This document shows positions 1-5,636 of a DNA stretch of 7,380 bases, piece by piece. Both the position numbers and the translations under genes were made by a program. Every line of letters begins with the position of its first letter. Position 1 is the stretch's first letter. Source of the stretch: Clostridia bacterium (lineage in GTDB: Bacteria > Bacillota > Clostridia > Oscillospirales > CAG-272); contig JAGAFM010000070.1 of the NCBI GenBank assembly GCA_017612655.1, positions 1 to 7,380 of the forward strand. Reading direction: 5' to 3'. The notes under the pieces are model-generated. The model saw only the letters and a program-made list of their open reading frames with translations. It was not told the DNA's origin and made no database searches.

Positions 1-967
1 AGTTGTTGTGCTTGCCGGATCCGTTGACCCCTGCGAAGGGCTTCTCGTGGAGCAGGCAGACCAGTCCGTGCTTCGATGCCACCTTCTGCATGATTTCCAT
101 CGTCAGCTGGTTGTGATCCGTGGCTACGTTGGTAGTGGTGTAGATCGGCGCCAGTTCATGCTGCGCCGGGGCGACCTCGTTGTGTTCGGTCTTCGCCATG
201 ATCCCGAGCTTCCAGAGTTCCTCGTTCAGCTCTTCCATGTAGGCCGCGACGCGGGGCTTGATCACGCCGAAATAATGGTCGTCCAGTTCCTGACCCCTGG
301 GGGGCTTCGCACCGAACAGGGTTCTTCCTGTGAAGCGGAGATCCGGACGGGCGTCGTACATTTCTTTTGTGATCAGGAAGTACTCCTGCTCAGGTCCCAC
401 CGAGGAACGGACGCACTTGGCGGTATCGTTCCCGAAGAGACGCAGAATCCGGAGAGCCTGTTTGTTCAGCGCCTCCATGGAGCGGAGCAGCGGAGTCTTT
501 TTATCCAGGGCGTGACCGCCGTACGAGCAGAACGCAGTCGGGATGCAGAGCGTCTTTCCTTTTATAAACGCATAGGACGTCGGATCCCAGGCGGTGTAGC
601 CGCGTGCTTCGAAGGTTGCCCGCAGACCGCCGGACGGGAACGAGGAGGCGTCCGGTTCACCTTTGATCAGTTCTTTCCCGGAGAACTCCATGATAACGCC
701 GCCGTCGGGTGACGGAGAAATGAAGCTGTCGTGTTTTTCGGCGGTAATGCCGGTCAGAGGCTGGAACCAGTGAGTGAAATGCGTTGCGCCTTTGGAAAGG
801 GCCCAGTCCTTCATAGCATCCGCCACGGCGTTGGCGACCCCGGGATCCAGCTGCGCGCCTTCGTCGATCGTCTTCTTGAGCGACGCGTAAACCTTGGCGG
901 AGAGAGTGGCCTTCATCACTCTGTCATCGAACACCATGCAACCGAAGTAATCCGACACTGTTTTCAT
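1..967 (-). CDS. glnN: Glutamine synthetase type III (GSIII), N-terminal part; truncated by the window edge
   Basis: Makes glutamine from glutamate, ammonia and ATP in the cytoplasm. The first 322 codons are visible; GSIII enzymes are usually about 700 residues, so more than half lies off the left edge. Motifs seen: GPEQEYFLI (residues 191-199, with metal-binding Glu193 and Glu195), KTEHNEVAPAQHE (259-271), TTNVATDHNQ (278-287) and LLHEKPFAGVNGSGKHNN (305-322), the substrate and nucleotide-site block typical of GSIII rather than GSI or GSII. The N-terminal stretch THFTHWFQPLTG (62-73) is also characteristic of GSIII. The ATG at 965-967 is preceded by AGGAG with good spacing. The gene is transcribed divergently from the glutamate synthase cluster, with its own promoter and a long leader holding two attenuator-like elements. 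Family assignment is very secure; activity and oligomeric state are known only from the family. Confidence 0.97.
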   Translation of the reverse strand, partial: MKTVSDYFGCMVFDDRVMKATLSAKVYASLKKTIDEGAQLDPGVANAVADAMKDWALSKGATHFTHWFQPLTGITAEKHDSFISPSPDGGVIMEFSGKELIKGEPDASSFPSGGLRATFEARGYTAWDPTSYAFIKGKTLCIPTAFCSYGGHALDKKTPLLRSMEALNKQALRILRLFGNDTAKCVRSSVGPEQEYFLITKEMYDARPDLRFTGRTLFGAKPPRGQELDDHYFGVIKPRVAAYMEELNEELWKLGIMAKTEHNEVAPAQHELAPIYTTTNVATDHNQLTMEIMQKVASKHGLVCLLHEKPFAGVNGSGKHNN

Positions 968-989
968 GTTGAGTTTCTCCTTCTGATTC

Positions 990-1034
990 GAATAAAAGCG
1001 AAACGCCTCTCATGCGGGAAACATGAAAGACGTC
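990..1034 (-). terminator. Probable second intrinsic terminator B in glnN leader
   Basis: On the minus strand, GACGTCTTTCATG (1034-1022) pairs with CATGAGAGGCGTT (1014-1002) over 13 bp with three G-U pairs, around loop TTTCCCG. The following tail, TTTCGCTTTTATTC, is T-rich but broken by CGC, so termination may be weaker than at A. It stands about 20 nt upstream of the glnN Shine-Dalgarno sequence. Together with element A this makes two attenuators in series in one leader. Confidence 0.5.
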
Positions 1035-1045
1035 ATTGCCTTCAT
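1023..1045 (-). promoter_or_regulatory. ANTAR-type hexaloop hairpin in glnN leader, element B
   Basis: On the minus strand, ATGAAGGC (1045-1038) pairs with GTCTTTCAT (1031-1023) as eight base pairs with one bulged T (1028). It encloses the hexaloop AATGAC (1037-1032), again A at position 1 and G at position 4. The core AAGGCAATGRCGTCTTT is shared with element A. The 3' arm overlaps the 5' arm of terminator B, giving the same mutually exclusive design. The second-hairpin position is a CATG/CATG stem (1025-1022 with 1014-1011) whose loop is not an A1/G4 hexaloop. Confidence 0.58.
1026..1042. repeat. 17-bp direct repeat, copy 1
   Basis: AAAGACGTCATTGCCTT matches copy 2 at 1104-1120 in 16 of 17 positions. 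The single difference (T/C at 1033/1111) falls inside the predicted hexaloop at position 5, leaving the loop A1 and G4 and the stem unchanged. Each copy forms the core of a hexaloop hairpin in the glnN transcript, so the repeat is best read as a duplicated regulatory RNA module and not as an insertion remnant. Confidence 0.85.
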
Positions 1046-1070
1046 TGTTTTGGCGGAACGGTTCATCCGG

Positions 1071-1111
1071 AAAAGAGAAAGAGCGCCTTCGAGCTGACTG
1101 CTCAAAGACGC
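1071..1111 (-). terminator. Intrinsic terminator A in glnN leader (attenuator)
   Basis: On the minus strand, GCGTCTTTGAGC (1111-1100) pairs over 12 bp, including two G-U pairs, with GCTCGAAGGCGC (1094-1083) around the loop AGTCA. A U-rich tail (1082-1071, nine T in twelve bases) follows at once. It lies between the glnN promoter and start codon, so as a terminator it would abort glnN transcripts after about 55 nt. Its 5' arm overlaps the loop and 3' arm of the preceding hexaloop hairpin, which would therefore act as antiterminator. Confidence 0.66.
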
Positions 1112-1120
1112 CATTGCCTT
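1104..1120. repeat. 17-bp direct repeat, copy 2
   Basis: AAAGACGCCATTGCCTT is the promoter-proximal copy with respect to glnN, 78 bp from copy 1 in the same orientation. Sequence between the copies is not repeated, although each copy is followed (in glnN direction) by an unrelated sequence complementary to its 3' half that creates a terminator stem. Conserved hairpin core with divergent but compensating partners suggests selection on RNA structure. Confidence 0.85.
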
Positions 1121-1121
1121 T
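1104..1121 (-). promoter_or_regulatory. ANTAR-type hexaloop hairpin in glnN leader, element A
   Basis: Read on the minus strand, arm AAAGGC (1121-1116) and arm GTCTTT (1109-1104) form a 6-bp stem with one G-U pair. They enclose the hexaloop AATGGC (1115-1110), with A at loop position 1 and G at position 4. That A1/G4 hexaloop is the recognised signature of ANTAR-domain antiterminator target RNA. The 3' arm is also used by terminator A, so the two folds exclude each other. The hairpin starts only a few nucleotides after the predicted transcription start. A following GAGC/GCTC mini-stem (1103-1091) sits where the second ANTAR hairpin (P2) would be, but its loop AGTCA has five bases and does not match the consensus. 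Confidence 0.6.
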
Positions 1122-1132
1122 TCACGCCGGCT

Positions 1133-1161
1133 ATTATACACCCCTCCGAATCCTTTGTCAA
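1133..1161 (-). promoter_or_regulatory. Sigma-A promoter of glnN
   Basis: On the minus strand, TTGACA (1161-1156) and TATAAT (1138-1133) are separated by exactly 17 bp, so both hexamers match the housekeeping consensus perfectly. Transcription should begin near 1128-1125, giving a leader of about 160 nt before the glnN start. A-rich tracts lie directly upstream of the -35 and could act as an UP element. Such a strong promoter in front of two terminator-like hairpins suggests that control is exerted after initiation. Confidence 0.88.
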
Positions 1162-1225
1162 CCCCTTTTTTTGCCGTTTTTTTGATTTTTCCTGCAAAAC
1201 CTGTCCGGATTATTCATTTTTCCTC
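1162..1225. promoter_or_regulatory. A/T-tract spacer between the divergent promoters
   Basis: This stretch lies between the two -35 hexamers. It carries T-runs at 1166-1172, 1177-1183, 1186-1190 and 1217-1221. The first three are spaced roughly a helical turn apart and abut the glnN -35 box, so they could form a curved UP element contacted by the RNA polymerase alpha subunit. No clear dyad operator such as a GlnR box (TGTNA-N7-TNACA) is visible here. Role inferred from position and composition only. Confidence 0.4.
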
Positions 1226-1254
1226 TTGACAACCCGGGGAAATCAGAGTAAAAT
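1226..1254 (+). promoter_or_regulatory. Sigma-A promoter of the glutamate synthase operon
   Basis: TTGACA (1226-1231) and TAAAAT (1249-1254) are separated by 17 bp. Transcription is expected to start at about 1260-1262, leaving a leader of about 97 nt ahead of the amidotransferase gene. The -35 is 64 bp from the divergent glnN -35, so the two promoters could be occupied at once. No other comparably good promoter was seen upstream of any later gene in the cluster, consistent with one polycistronic transcript. Confidence 0.85.
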
Positions 1255-1260
1255 GCAGGA

Positions 1261-1302
1261 AGATGAGCAAAGGCGTTCATTTTCTGCGGGATCTCTCCCG
1301 CA
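1261..1302 (+). promoter_or_regulatory. ANTAR-type two-hairpin antiterminator in glutamate synthase leader, element C
   Basis: First hairpin: ATGAGC (1263-1268) pairs with GTTCAT (1275-1280), extendable to eight pairs with 1261-1262 and 1281-1282. It encloses the hexaloop AAAGGC (1269-1274), which has A at position 1 and G at position 4. Second hairpin: TGCGGG (1285-1290) pairs with CCCGCA (1297-1302) around ATCTCT, a hexaloop with A1 but C instead of G at position 4. The loop can also shrink to TCTC if A1291 pairs with T1296. The layout P1, short linker, P2 is the ANTAR substrate arrangement. P1 cannot coexist with the outer stem of the following terminator. The hairpin begins at the predicted transcription start itself. 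Confidence 0.6.
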
Positions 1303-1320
1303 AGAAATGGCGCCTTTTTT
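1269..1320 (+). terminator. Intrinsic terminator in glutamate synthase leader (attenuator)
   Basis: Three stacked helices form one long hairpin: AAAGGCG (1269-1275) with CGCCTTT (1311-1317), CATTT (1278-1282) with AAATG (1305-1309), and TGCGGG (1285-1290) with CCCGCA (1297-1302). It ends in TTTTTT (1315-1320). It lies between a strong promoter and the first gene of the operon, with no coding sequence upstream to terminate, so premature termination control is the natural reading. The outer 5' arm uses the loop and 3' arm of the hexaloop hairpin. Confidence 0.78.
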
Positions 1321-1342
1321 CAATTTCTGACACCGAATGGAA

Positions 1343-1349
1343 AGGGTGA
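1343..1349 (+). promoter_or_regulatory. Ribosome binding site deciding the amidotransferase start
   Basis: AGGGTGA ends 8 nt before the ATG at 1358. The earlier in-frame ATG at 1337 has no purine-rich element upstream and would place this site inside the coding region, so 1358 is preferred. ATG 1364 is a less likely alternative. Confidence 0.65.
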
Positions 1350-1357
1350 ACGCGAAC

Positions 1358-2455
1358 ATGAGAATGCGTGAAGGAGAAACCAGAATCCCTTCCGGATGCG
1401 CGATCGCCGCCGTCATTTCCAAAGAAGGAAACAAGATGACCGCGGAAAAAATCATAAAGGCGATGGTCCCGATGCACGACCGCTCCAACGGCCTTGGGGG
1501 AGGCTTCGCCGGTTACGGGATTTATCCGGATTACCGGGACTTCTACGCTCTGCATCTCTTTTTCGACTGCAGAGATACCCGGAAAGCCTGCGAGGCGCTT
1601 CTGAAGGAAGGCTTCGAAGTCGTAAAAGGGGAAAGCATCCCGACGAGAAAGATCCCTTCCATTACGGATGAGCCGATCATCTGGCGCTATTTCGTTTCGC
1701 CCCTGCGTTCGGTGCTCGCGGATCTTCAGCTGGATGAGAAGGAATTCGTGGCCAGAACTGTCATGAAGATCAATACCGAAATGAAAGGCGCCTACGTTTT
1801 TTCCAGCGGAAAGAACATGGGAACATTCAAAGCGGTCGGTTTTCCGGAGGACGTCGGTGCGTATTACCGGCTGGACGAGTACGAGGGCTACTGCTGGACG
1901 GCGCACGGCAGATATCCGACCAATACGCCCGGCTGGTGGGGAGGCGCGCATCCGTTCACTCTTCTGGACTGGTCCGTCGTCCACAACGGAGAGATCTCTT
2001 CCTACGACGCCAATCGCCGTTTTATCGAAATGTTCGGGTACAAATGCAATCTTCAGACGGATACGGAAGTCATTACCTACGTTCTCGATTATCTTGTCCG
2101 GGTGCAGGGCCTGACTCTGACCGAGGCGGCAAACGTTATCGCCGCGCCGTTCTGGTCCACCATTTTCTCAAAGACCGACGAATACGAAAGGAAAAAGCTT
2201 CAGTATCTCCGAACCGTCTTTCCGAGTCTTCTGATTACGGGACCTTTCTCGATCGTGCTTGGATTCGACGGAGGACTGATGGCTCTCAACGACCGTTTGA
2301 AGCTCCGTTCCATGGTGGTTGGAGAAAAGGACGACAAGGTGTTCATTGCCAGCGAGGAAGCGGCTGTCCGGGTCATGGAACCGGATGTCGCCAGAGTCTT
2401 CGCACCTTCCGGGGGTGAACCGGTTATCGTGACAGTGAGAGAGGGGGCGTACTGA
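1358..2455 (+). CDS. Class II glutamine amidotransferase subunit of split glutamate synthase (GltB1-like)
   Basis: Predicted to hydrolyse glutamine to glutamate plus ammonia and pass the ammonia to the FMN subunit encoded next. The 365-residue product is an Ntn-hydrolase. The likely nucleophile is Cys14 in PSGCAIAA, which would become N-terminal after removal of a short propeptide. AHGRYPTNT (182-190), VVHNGEI (207-213, supplying oxyanion-hole Asn/Gly) and TDTEV (234-238) are the class II substrate-site motifs. HDRSNGLGGGFAGYGIYPDY occurs near the N terminus. The length fits a free-standing GltB domain 1, not a full GltB of about 1500 residues. Only 2 nt separate its stop from the GltB2-like gene, implying coupled expression. 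Starting at ATG 1337 would add seven residues. The amidotransferase class is secure; the partnership with the downstream genes is inferred from order and family knowledge. Confidence 0.92.
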   Translation: MRMREGETRIPSGCAIAAVISKEGNKMTAEKIIKAMVPMHDRSNGLGGGFAGYGIYPDYRDFYALHLFFDCRDTRKACEALLKEGFEVVKGESIPTRKIPSITDEPIIWRYFVSPLRSVLADLQLDEKEFVARTVMKINTEMKGAYVFSSGKNMGTFKAVGFPEDVGAYYRLDEYEGYCWTAHGRYPTNTPGWWGGAHPFTLLDWSVVHNGEISSYDANRRFIEMFGYKCNLQTDTEVITYVLDYLVRVQGLTLTEAANVIAAPFWSTIFSKTDEYERKKLQYLRTVFPSLLITGPFSIVLGFDGGLMALNDRLKLRSMVVGEKDDKVFIASEEAAVRVMEPDVARVFAPSGGEPVIVTVREGAY

Positions 2456-2457
2456 GA

Positions 2458-3963
2458 ATGGGAGTTGAATTCATCTATCCGGAATTCGAGGTGGAACGAA
2501 ACGAGAACCGCTGCATCGCCTGCCGGGTATGCGAGCGCCAGTGCTCGAACGAAGTGCATTCCTACGATCCGGAAAAAGGAATTATGATCTCCGACGAGTC
2601 GAAGTGCGTCAACTGTCAGAGATGCGTCTCTCTCTGCCCGACCCGTGCGCTGAAGATCGTCCGGAGCAACTGTTCGCTTCGGGAGAATGCCAACTGGCAG
2701 AACGACACGATCCGGGAAATCTACAAACAGGCAAACAGCGGCGGGGTGCTGCTGTCTTCGATGGGAAACCCCAAACCGCTGCCCGTTTACTGGGACCGGA
2801 TCCTGATCAACGCGTCCCAGGTCACCAATCCGCCGATCGACCCGCTGCGGGAGCCGATGGAAACGAAGGTTTTCCTCGGGAAGAAGCCTTCCGCAATCGA
2901 ACGCGACCCCGACGGGAGACTGAAGTGCACGCTGGCTCCGCAAATCGAGCTCTCCATGCCGGTGATGTTTTCCGCCATGAGCTACGGCTCGATCAGCTAC
3001 AACGCGCATGCTTCGCTGGCCCGTGCCGCTACGGAGCTCGGGATTCTCTACAATACCGGTGAAGGCGGTCTGCACGAGGATTTCTATCAGTACGGTCCCA
3101 ACACGGTCGTCCAGGTCGCTTCCGGTCGTTTCGGTGTGCATGAGGATTATCTCGAGGCGGGTGCCGCGATTGAGATCAAAATGGGTCAGGGCGCCAAGCC
3201 CGGAATCGGCGGGCATCTGCCCGGCGCCAAAATCGTGGGAGACGTCTCCCGAACCAGGATGATTCCGGAAGGTTCCGACGCTATCTCTCCGGCTCCCCAT
3301 CATGACATTTATTCCATCGAAGACCTTCGACAGCTCGTCTACTCCCTGAAAGAGGCGACGGAGTATCAGAAACCGGTCATCGTCAAGGTTGCCGCGGTTC
3401 ATAACATCGCGGCGATCGCCTCGGGAATCGCTAGAAGCGGGGCGGACATCATCGCCATCGACGGATTCCGCGGCGGTACAGGCGCGGCTCCTACCCGGAT
3501 CCGGGACAATGTAGGTATCCCGATCGAACTGGCGCTTGCCTCGGTGGACCAGAGACTCCGGGACGAAGGAATCCGGAACAACGTGTCGCTGGTTGCCGGA
3601 GGCTCCATTCGCAGCGCCGCGGATGTCGTAAAGGCCGTCGCACTCGGCGCGGACGCCTGCTACATTGCCACTGCCGCTCTGCTCGCGCTGGGATGCCACC
3701 TCTGCCGCTCCTGCCAGACCGGGAAATGCAACTGGGGAATCGCCACACAGCGTCCCGATCTGGTCAAACGCCTCAATCCGGACATCGGAAGCGCCCGCCT
3801 TGTCAATCTGATGACGGCATGGCGGCATGAAATCATGGAGATCATGGGCGGCATGGGAATCAATTCCGTGGAGGCTCTCCGCGGGAATCGTCTCATGCTC
3901 CGGGGCGTCGGGATGACGGAAAAGGAACTGCAGATCCTGGGGATCTCGCACGCGGGGGAATAA
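2458..3963 (+). CDS. gltB: Glutamate synthase core subunit: 2[4Fe-4S] ferredoxin domain plus FMN synthase domain (GltB2-like)
   Basis: Converts 2-oxoglutarate and ammonia (as the 2-iminoglutarate intermediate) to glutamate with electrons from reduced FMN. The 501-residue protein has two domains. Residues 19-60 carry two ferredoxin cluster motifs, Cys19/22/25/29 and Cys50/53/56/60; the first lacks the usual Pro after its last Cys. From about residue 80 it is the FMN-binding TIM barrel of the glutamate synthase family: GEGGLHEDF, KMGQGAKPGIGGHLPG (241-256), GFRGGTGAAPTR (336-347) and VAGGSIRS. The cluster motif near the C terminus has Cys413, Cys419 and Cys424 with the C-x5-C-x4-C spacing of the [3Fe-4S] site, followed by WGIATQ, and an extra Cys416. 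It has no amidotransferase or GXGXG domain; neighbours encode both. The fused ferredoxin domain is typical of archaeal-type and clostridial split enzymes. ATG 2458 has AGGGGG upstream. Confidence 0.94.
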   Translation: MGVEFIYPEFEVERNENRCIACRVCERQCSNEVHSYDPEKGIMISDESKCVNCQRCVSLCPTRALKIVRSNCSLRENANWQNDTIREIYKQANSGGVLLSSMGNPKPLPVYWDRILINASQVTNPPIDPLREPMETKVFLGKKPSAIERDPDGRLKCTLAPQIELSMPVMFSAMSYGSISYNAHASLARAATELGILYNTGEGGLHEDFYQYGPNTVVQVASGRFGVHEDYLEAGAAIEIKMGQGAKPGIGGHLPGAKIVGDVSRTRMIPEGSDAISPAPHHDIYSIEDLRQLVYSLKEATEYQKPVIVKVAAVHNIAAIASGIARSGADIIAIDGFRGGTGAAPTRIRDNVGIPIELALASVDQRLRDEGIRNNVSLVAGGSIRSAADVVKAVALGADACYIATAALLALGCHLCRSCQTGKCNWGIATQRPDLVKRLNPDIGSARLVNLMTAWRHEIMEIMGGMGINSVEALRGNRLMLRGVGMTEKELQILGISHAGE

Positions 3964-3967
3964 AACC

Positions 3968-4405
3968 ATGAAAAGAGTCTATGTGAACGAAGAATGGTGC
4001 CTCGGCTGCCACCTGTGTGAATACAACTGCGCCTTCGCAAACTCGGGTCTGCGGGACCTGACGGCTCTGAAGGGGAAGAAAATCTTTCCCCGGATTCATG
4101 TTGAGGGCGACGACCGGATCACCTTTGCGGTTTCCTGCAGGCACTGTACCGACCCGATCTGCGTCAAGAGCTGCATTGCGGGAGCCATTTCGAAAAAAGA
4201 AGGTGTGGTCTGCATCGACCGCGCGAAATGCGTCGGCTGCCTGACCTGCGTCCTGGTCTGCCCTTACGGTGCTTTGACCCCCGGAGAGGACGGCGTGATG
4301 CAGAAATGCGAACTGTGCCTGAACAACGCCTGCGGTTCACCCGCGTGCGTCACCGGTTGCCCGAACCGCGCGATCGTCTACGAGGAAAGGAGCGAACGGC
4401 AGTGA
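3968..4405 (+). CDS. 4Fe-4S ferredoxin-type electron-transfer subunit (HycB/DmsB-like)
   Basis: A 145-residue soluble protein with sixteen cysteines placed to hold four [4Fe-4S] clusters in the DmsB/HycB/CooF fold: Cys11/14/17/21, Cys57/60/65/69, Cys88/91/94/98 and Cys114/117/127/131. Cys82 and Cys122 are additional. It has no signal peptide or membrane segment. Such proteins relay electrons between a flavoprotein and a catalytic subunit. Its place between the FMN synthase gene (4-nt gap) and the FAD oxidoreductase gene (overlapping by 4 nt) suggests it wires the oxidoreductase to the glutamate synthase core, the job done in GltD-type enzymes by the small subunit's own clusters. The partner is inferred from context. 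The family is also used by hydrogenases and formate or DMSO reductases, none of which is encoded here. A weak GGGGGA site (3954-3959) precedes the ATG. Confidence 0.88.
   Translation: MKRVYVNEEWCLGCHLCEYNCAFANSGLRDLTALKGKKIFPRIHVEGDDRITFAVSCRHCTDPICVKSCIAGAISKKEGVVCIDRAKCVGCLTCVLVCPYGALTPGEDGVMQKCELCLNNACGSPACVTGCPNRAIVYEERSERQ
4386..4392 (+). promoter_or_regulatory. Ribosome binding site deciding a GTG start
   Basis: AAAGGAG, 9 nt before GTG 4402, lies inside the end of the ferredoxin-type gene. It fixes the start of the flavoprotein at the GTG that overlaps the previous stop in the tetranucleotide GTGA (4402-4405), an arrangement typical of translational coupling. Confidence 0.8.
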
Positions 4406-5634
4406 AAGAGTACGTAATCATCGGAAACGGTACCGCCGCCGTAGGATGCGTGGAAGGAATCCGCAGCGTCGATCCCGACGGACCGATCACGATCCTTTCG
4501 AAAGAAAGCCGTCCGGTCTACTCGAGGCCCCTGATCTCCTACTATCTGGAAGGAAAGACGGATCTGGACCGGATGCGCTACCGTCCCGCGGACTTCTATG
4601 AAAAGAACGGATGCCGGGTCCTGATCGGCGAGACGGCGACCCGGATCGATTCCTCCTCGAAAAGCGTTTCGACCGACCGGGGCGGCGAAATCTCCTACGA
4701 CGCTCTTTGCGTTGCTGCAGGCTCGTCCCCGTTTGTCCCACCGTTCGAAGGGCTGGAGTCGGTGGATCAGAAATTCACGTTTCAGACGCTCGACGACGCT
4801 CTTGCTTTGGAATCTGCACTCTCGAAAGACGCCCGGGTACTCATCGTCGGAGCCGGTCTGATCGGGCTCAAATGCGCGGAGGGAATCGCGGAGCGCGTCG
4901 GCTCCATTACCGTTTGCGACCTGGCAGACCGCGTCCTCTCGAGCATTCTTGATTCCGAGTGCGCCGCCTTGATTCAGCGTCACTTGGAAGAAAAAGGGAT
5001 CCGCTTCGCCCTTTCCGACAGCGTGGTCCGCTTCGACGGTCACAGCGCCAGCCTGAAAAGCGGTACGGAAGTCGATTTCGATATTCTGGTTCTTGCGGTT
5101 GGCGTCCGTGCAAACACGGGACTGATCCGGGAGGCGGGAGGAGAGGTAAACCGCGGAATCCTCGTAAATGAGTCCATGCAGACCTCGGTTCCGGACGTGT
5201 TTGCGGCGGGAGACTGTGCCGAAGGGTTCGATTTCTCCTTCGGTGCAAAACGGGTGCTCGCCATCCTGCCGAACGCCTATATGCAGGGATACACGGCCGG
5301 TGTCAACATGGCTGGCGGAACCGCGTCGTTCTCCAACGCAATCCCGATGAACTCGATCGGTTTCTTCGGACTTCATCTGATGTCGGCAGGGACCTACGAA
5401 GGGGAAATGATCGAAGATAAGGGGGACGGAATTCTGAAACGGTTCTTCGTCAAGGACGGGCGCCTGAAGGGATTCATTCTCATCGGAGCGACGGACCGGG
5501 CAGGGATCTACACTTCGCTGATCCGCGAAGGAACCCCGCTTGACACGATCGATTTCGATTCTGCGGTAAAAATGGCGTCGAATTCCGTTTTTTCGCAGAA
5601 AACACGTAGATTTAAATTCGGAGGTGTGGTATAA
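4402..5634 (+). CDS. FAD-dependent NAD(P)H oxidoreductase (rubredoxin/nitrite reductase-like), likely electron-input subunit
   Basis: A 410-residue pyridine-nucleotide-disulfide oxidoreductase-family flavoprotein. An N-terminal FAD Rossmann motif (IIGNGTAAVGCVEG, from residue 6), a central nucleotide-binding motif (VGAGLIGLKCAEG, GAGLIG at 150-155) and the second FAD motif (VFAAGDCAE, about 266-274) come in the expected order. No CxxC redox-disulfide or fused ferredoxin domain is present, so it resembles NADH:rubredoxin or NADH-nitrite reductases more than GltD. An Asp in VCDLADRVL at the end of the second strand of the nucleotide domain hints at NADH rather than NADPH, which is inference. 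Translation starts at GTG 4402; an open frame extends upstream to 4228, but it begins without a good site and overlaps the previous gene. It probably oxidises NAD(P)H or exchanges electrons with ferredoxin and feeds the 4Fe-4S subunit. Confidence 0.88.
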   Translation: MKEYVIIGNGTAAVGCVEGIRSVDPDGPITILSKESRPVYSRPLISYYLEGKTDLDRMRYRPADFYEKNGCRVLIGETATRIDSSSKSVSTDRGGEISYDALCVAAGSSPFVPPFEGLESVDQKFTFQTLDDALALESALSKDARVLIVGAGLIGLKCAEGIAERVGSITVCDLADRVLSSILDSECAALIQRHLEEKGIRFALSDSVVRFDGHSASLKSGTEVDFDILVLAVGVRANTGLIREAGGEVNRGILVNESMQTSVPDVFAAGDCAEGFDFSFGAKRVLAILPNAYMQGYTAGVNMAGGTASFSNAIPMNSIGFFGLHLMSAGTYEGEMIEDKGDGILKRFFVKDGRLKGFILIGATDRAGIYTSLIREGTPLDTIDFDSAVKMASNSVFSQKTRRFKFGGVV

Positions 5635-5636
5635 TA

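Noticed and set aside
8..712. Long plus-strand open frame opposite glnN
   Set aside because: It is the antisense shadow of the type III glutamine synthetase. It has no family motifs or ribosome binding site, and its cysteine- and arginine-rich composition is typical of a shadow frame.
1139..1225. GlnR or TnrA-type operator between the promoters
   Set aside because: No TGTNA-N7-TNACA dyad was found in this stretch by eye. The TTGTCAA at 1155-1161 is accounted for by the glnN -35 box.
1253..1330. Another short frame, ATG 1253 to TGA 1330
   Set aside because: Its ATG overlaps the -10 hexamer, so it would not be in the transcript.
1263..1349. A 28-codon open frame (ATG 1263 to TGA 1347-1349) spanning the attenuator, a possible leader peptide
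   Set aside because: The ATG is at most a few bases from the predicted 5' end, so no ribosome binding site can exist. The composition shows no run of regulatory codons such as Glu or Gln, and the sequence is already explained by the hairpins. Leaderless translation cannot be ruled out but nothing supports it.
2200..3969. 589-codon minus-strand open frame opposite the glutamate synthase core gene
   Set aside because: It is longer than the real gene, but its product has no recognisable motifs, while the plus strand encodes an unmistakable GltB2. High GC content at third positions makes long antisense frames common.
4228..4401. Upstream extension of the flavoprotein to an ATG at 4228
   Set aside because: It would overlap the 4Fe-4S gene by about 180 nt and add an Arg-rich segment before the FAD motif. 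The GTG at 4402 has AAAGGAG at good spacing and places the Rossmann motif at the N terminus as usual.
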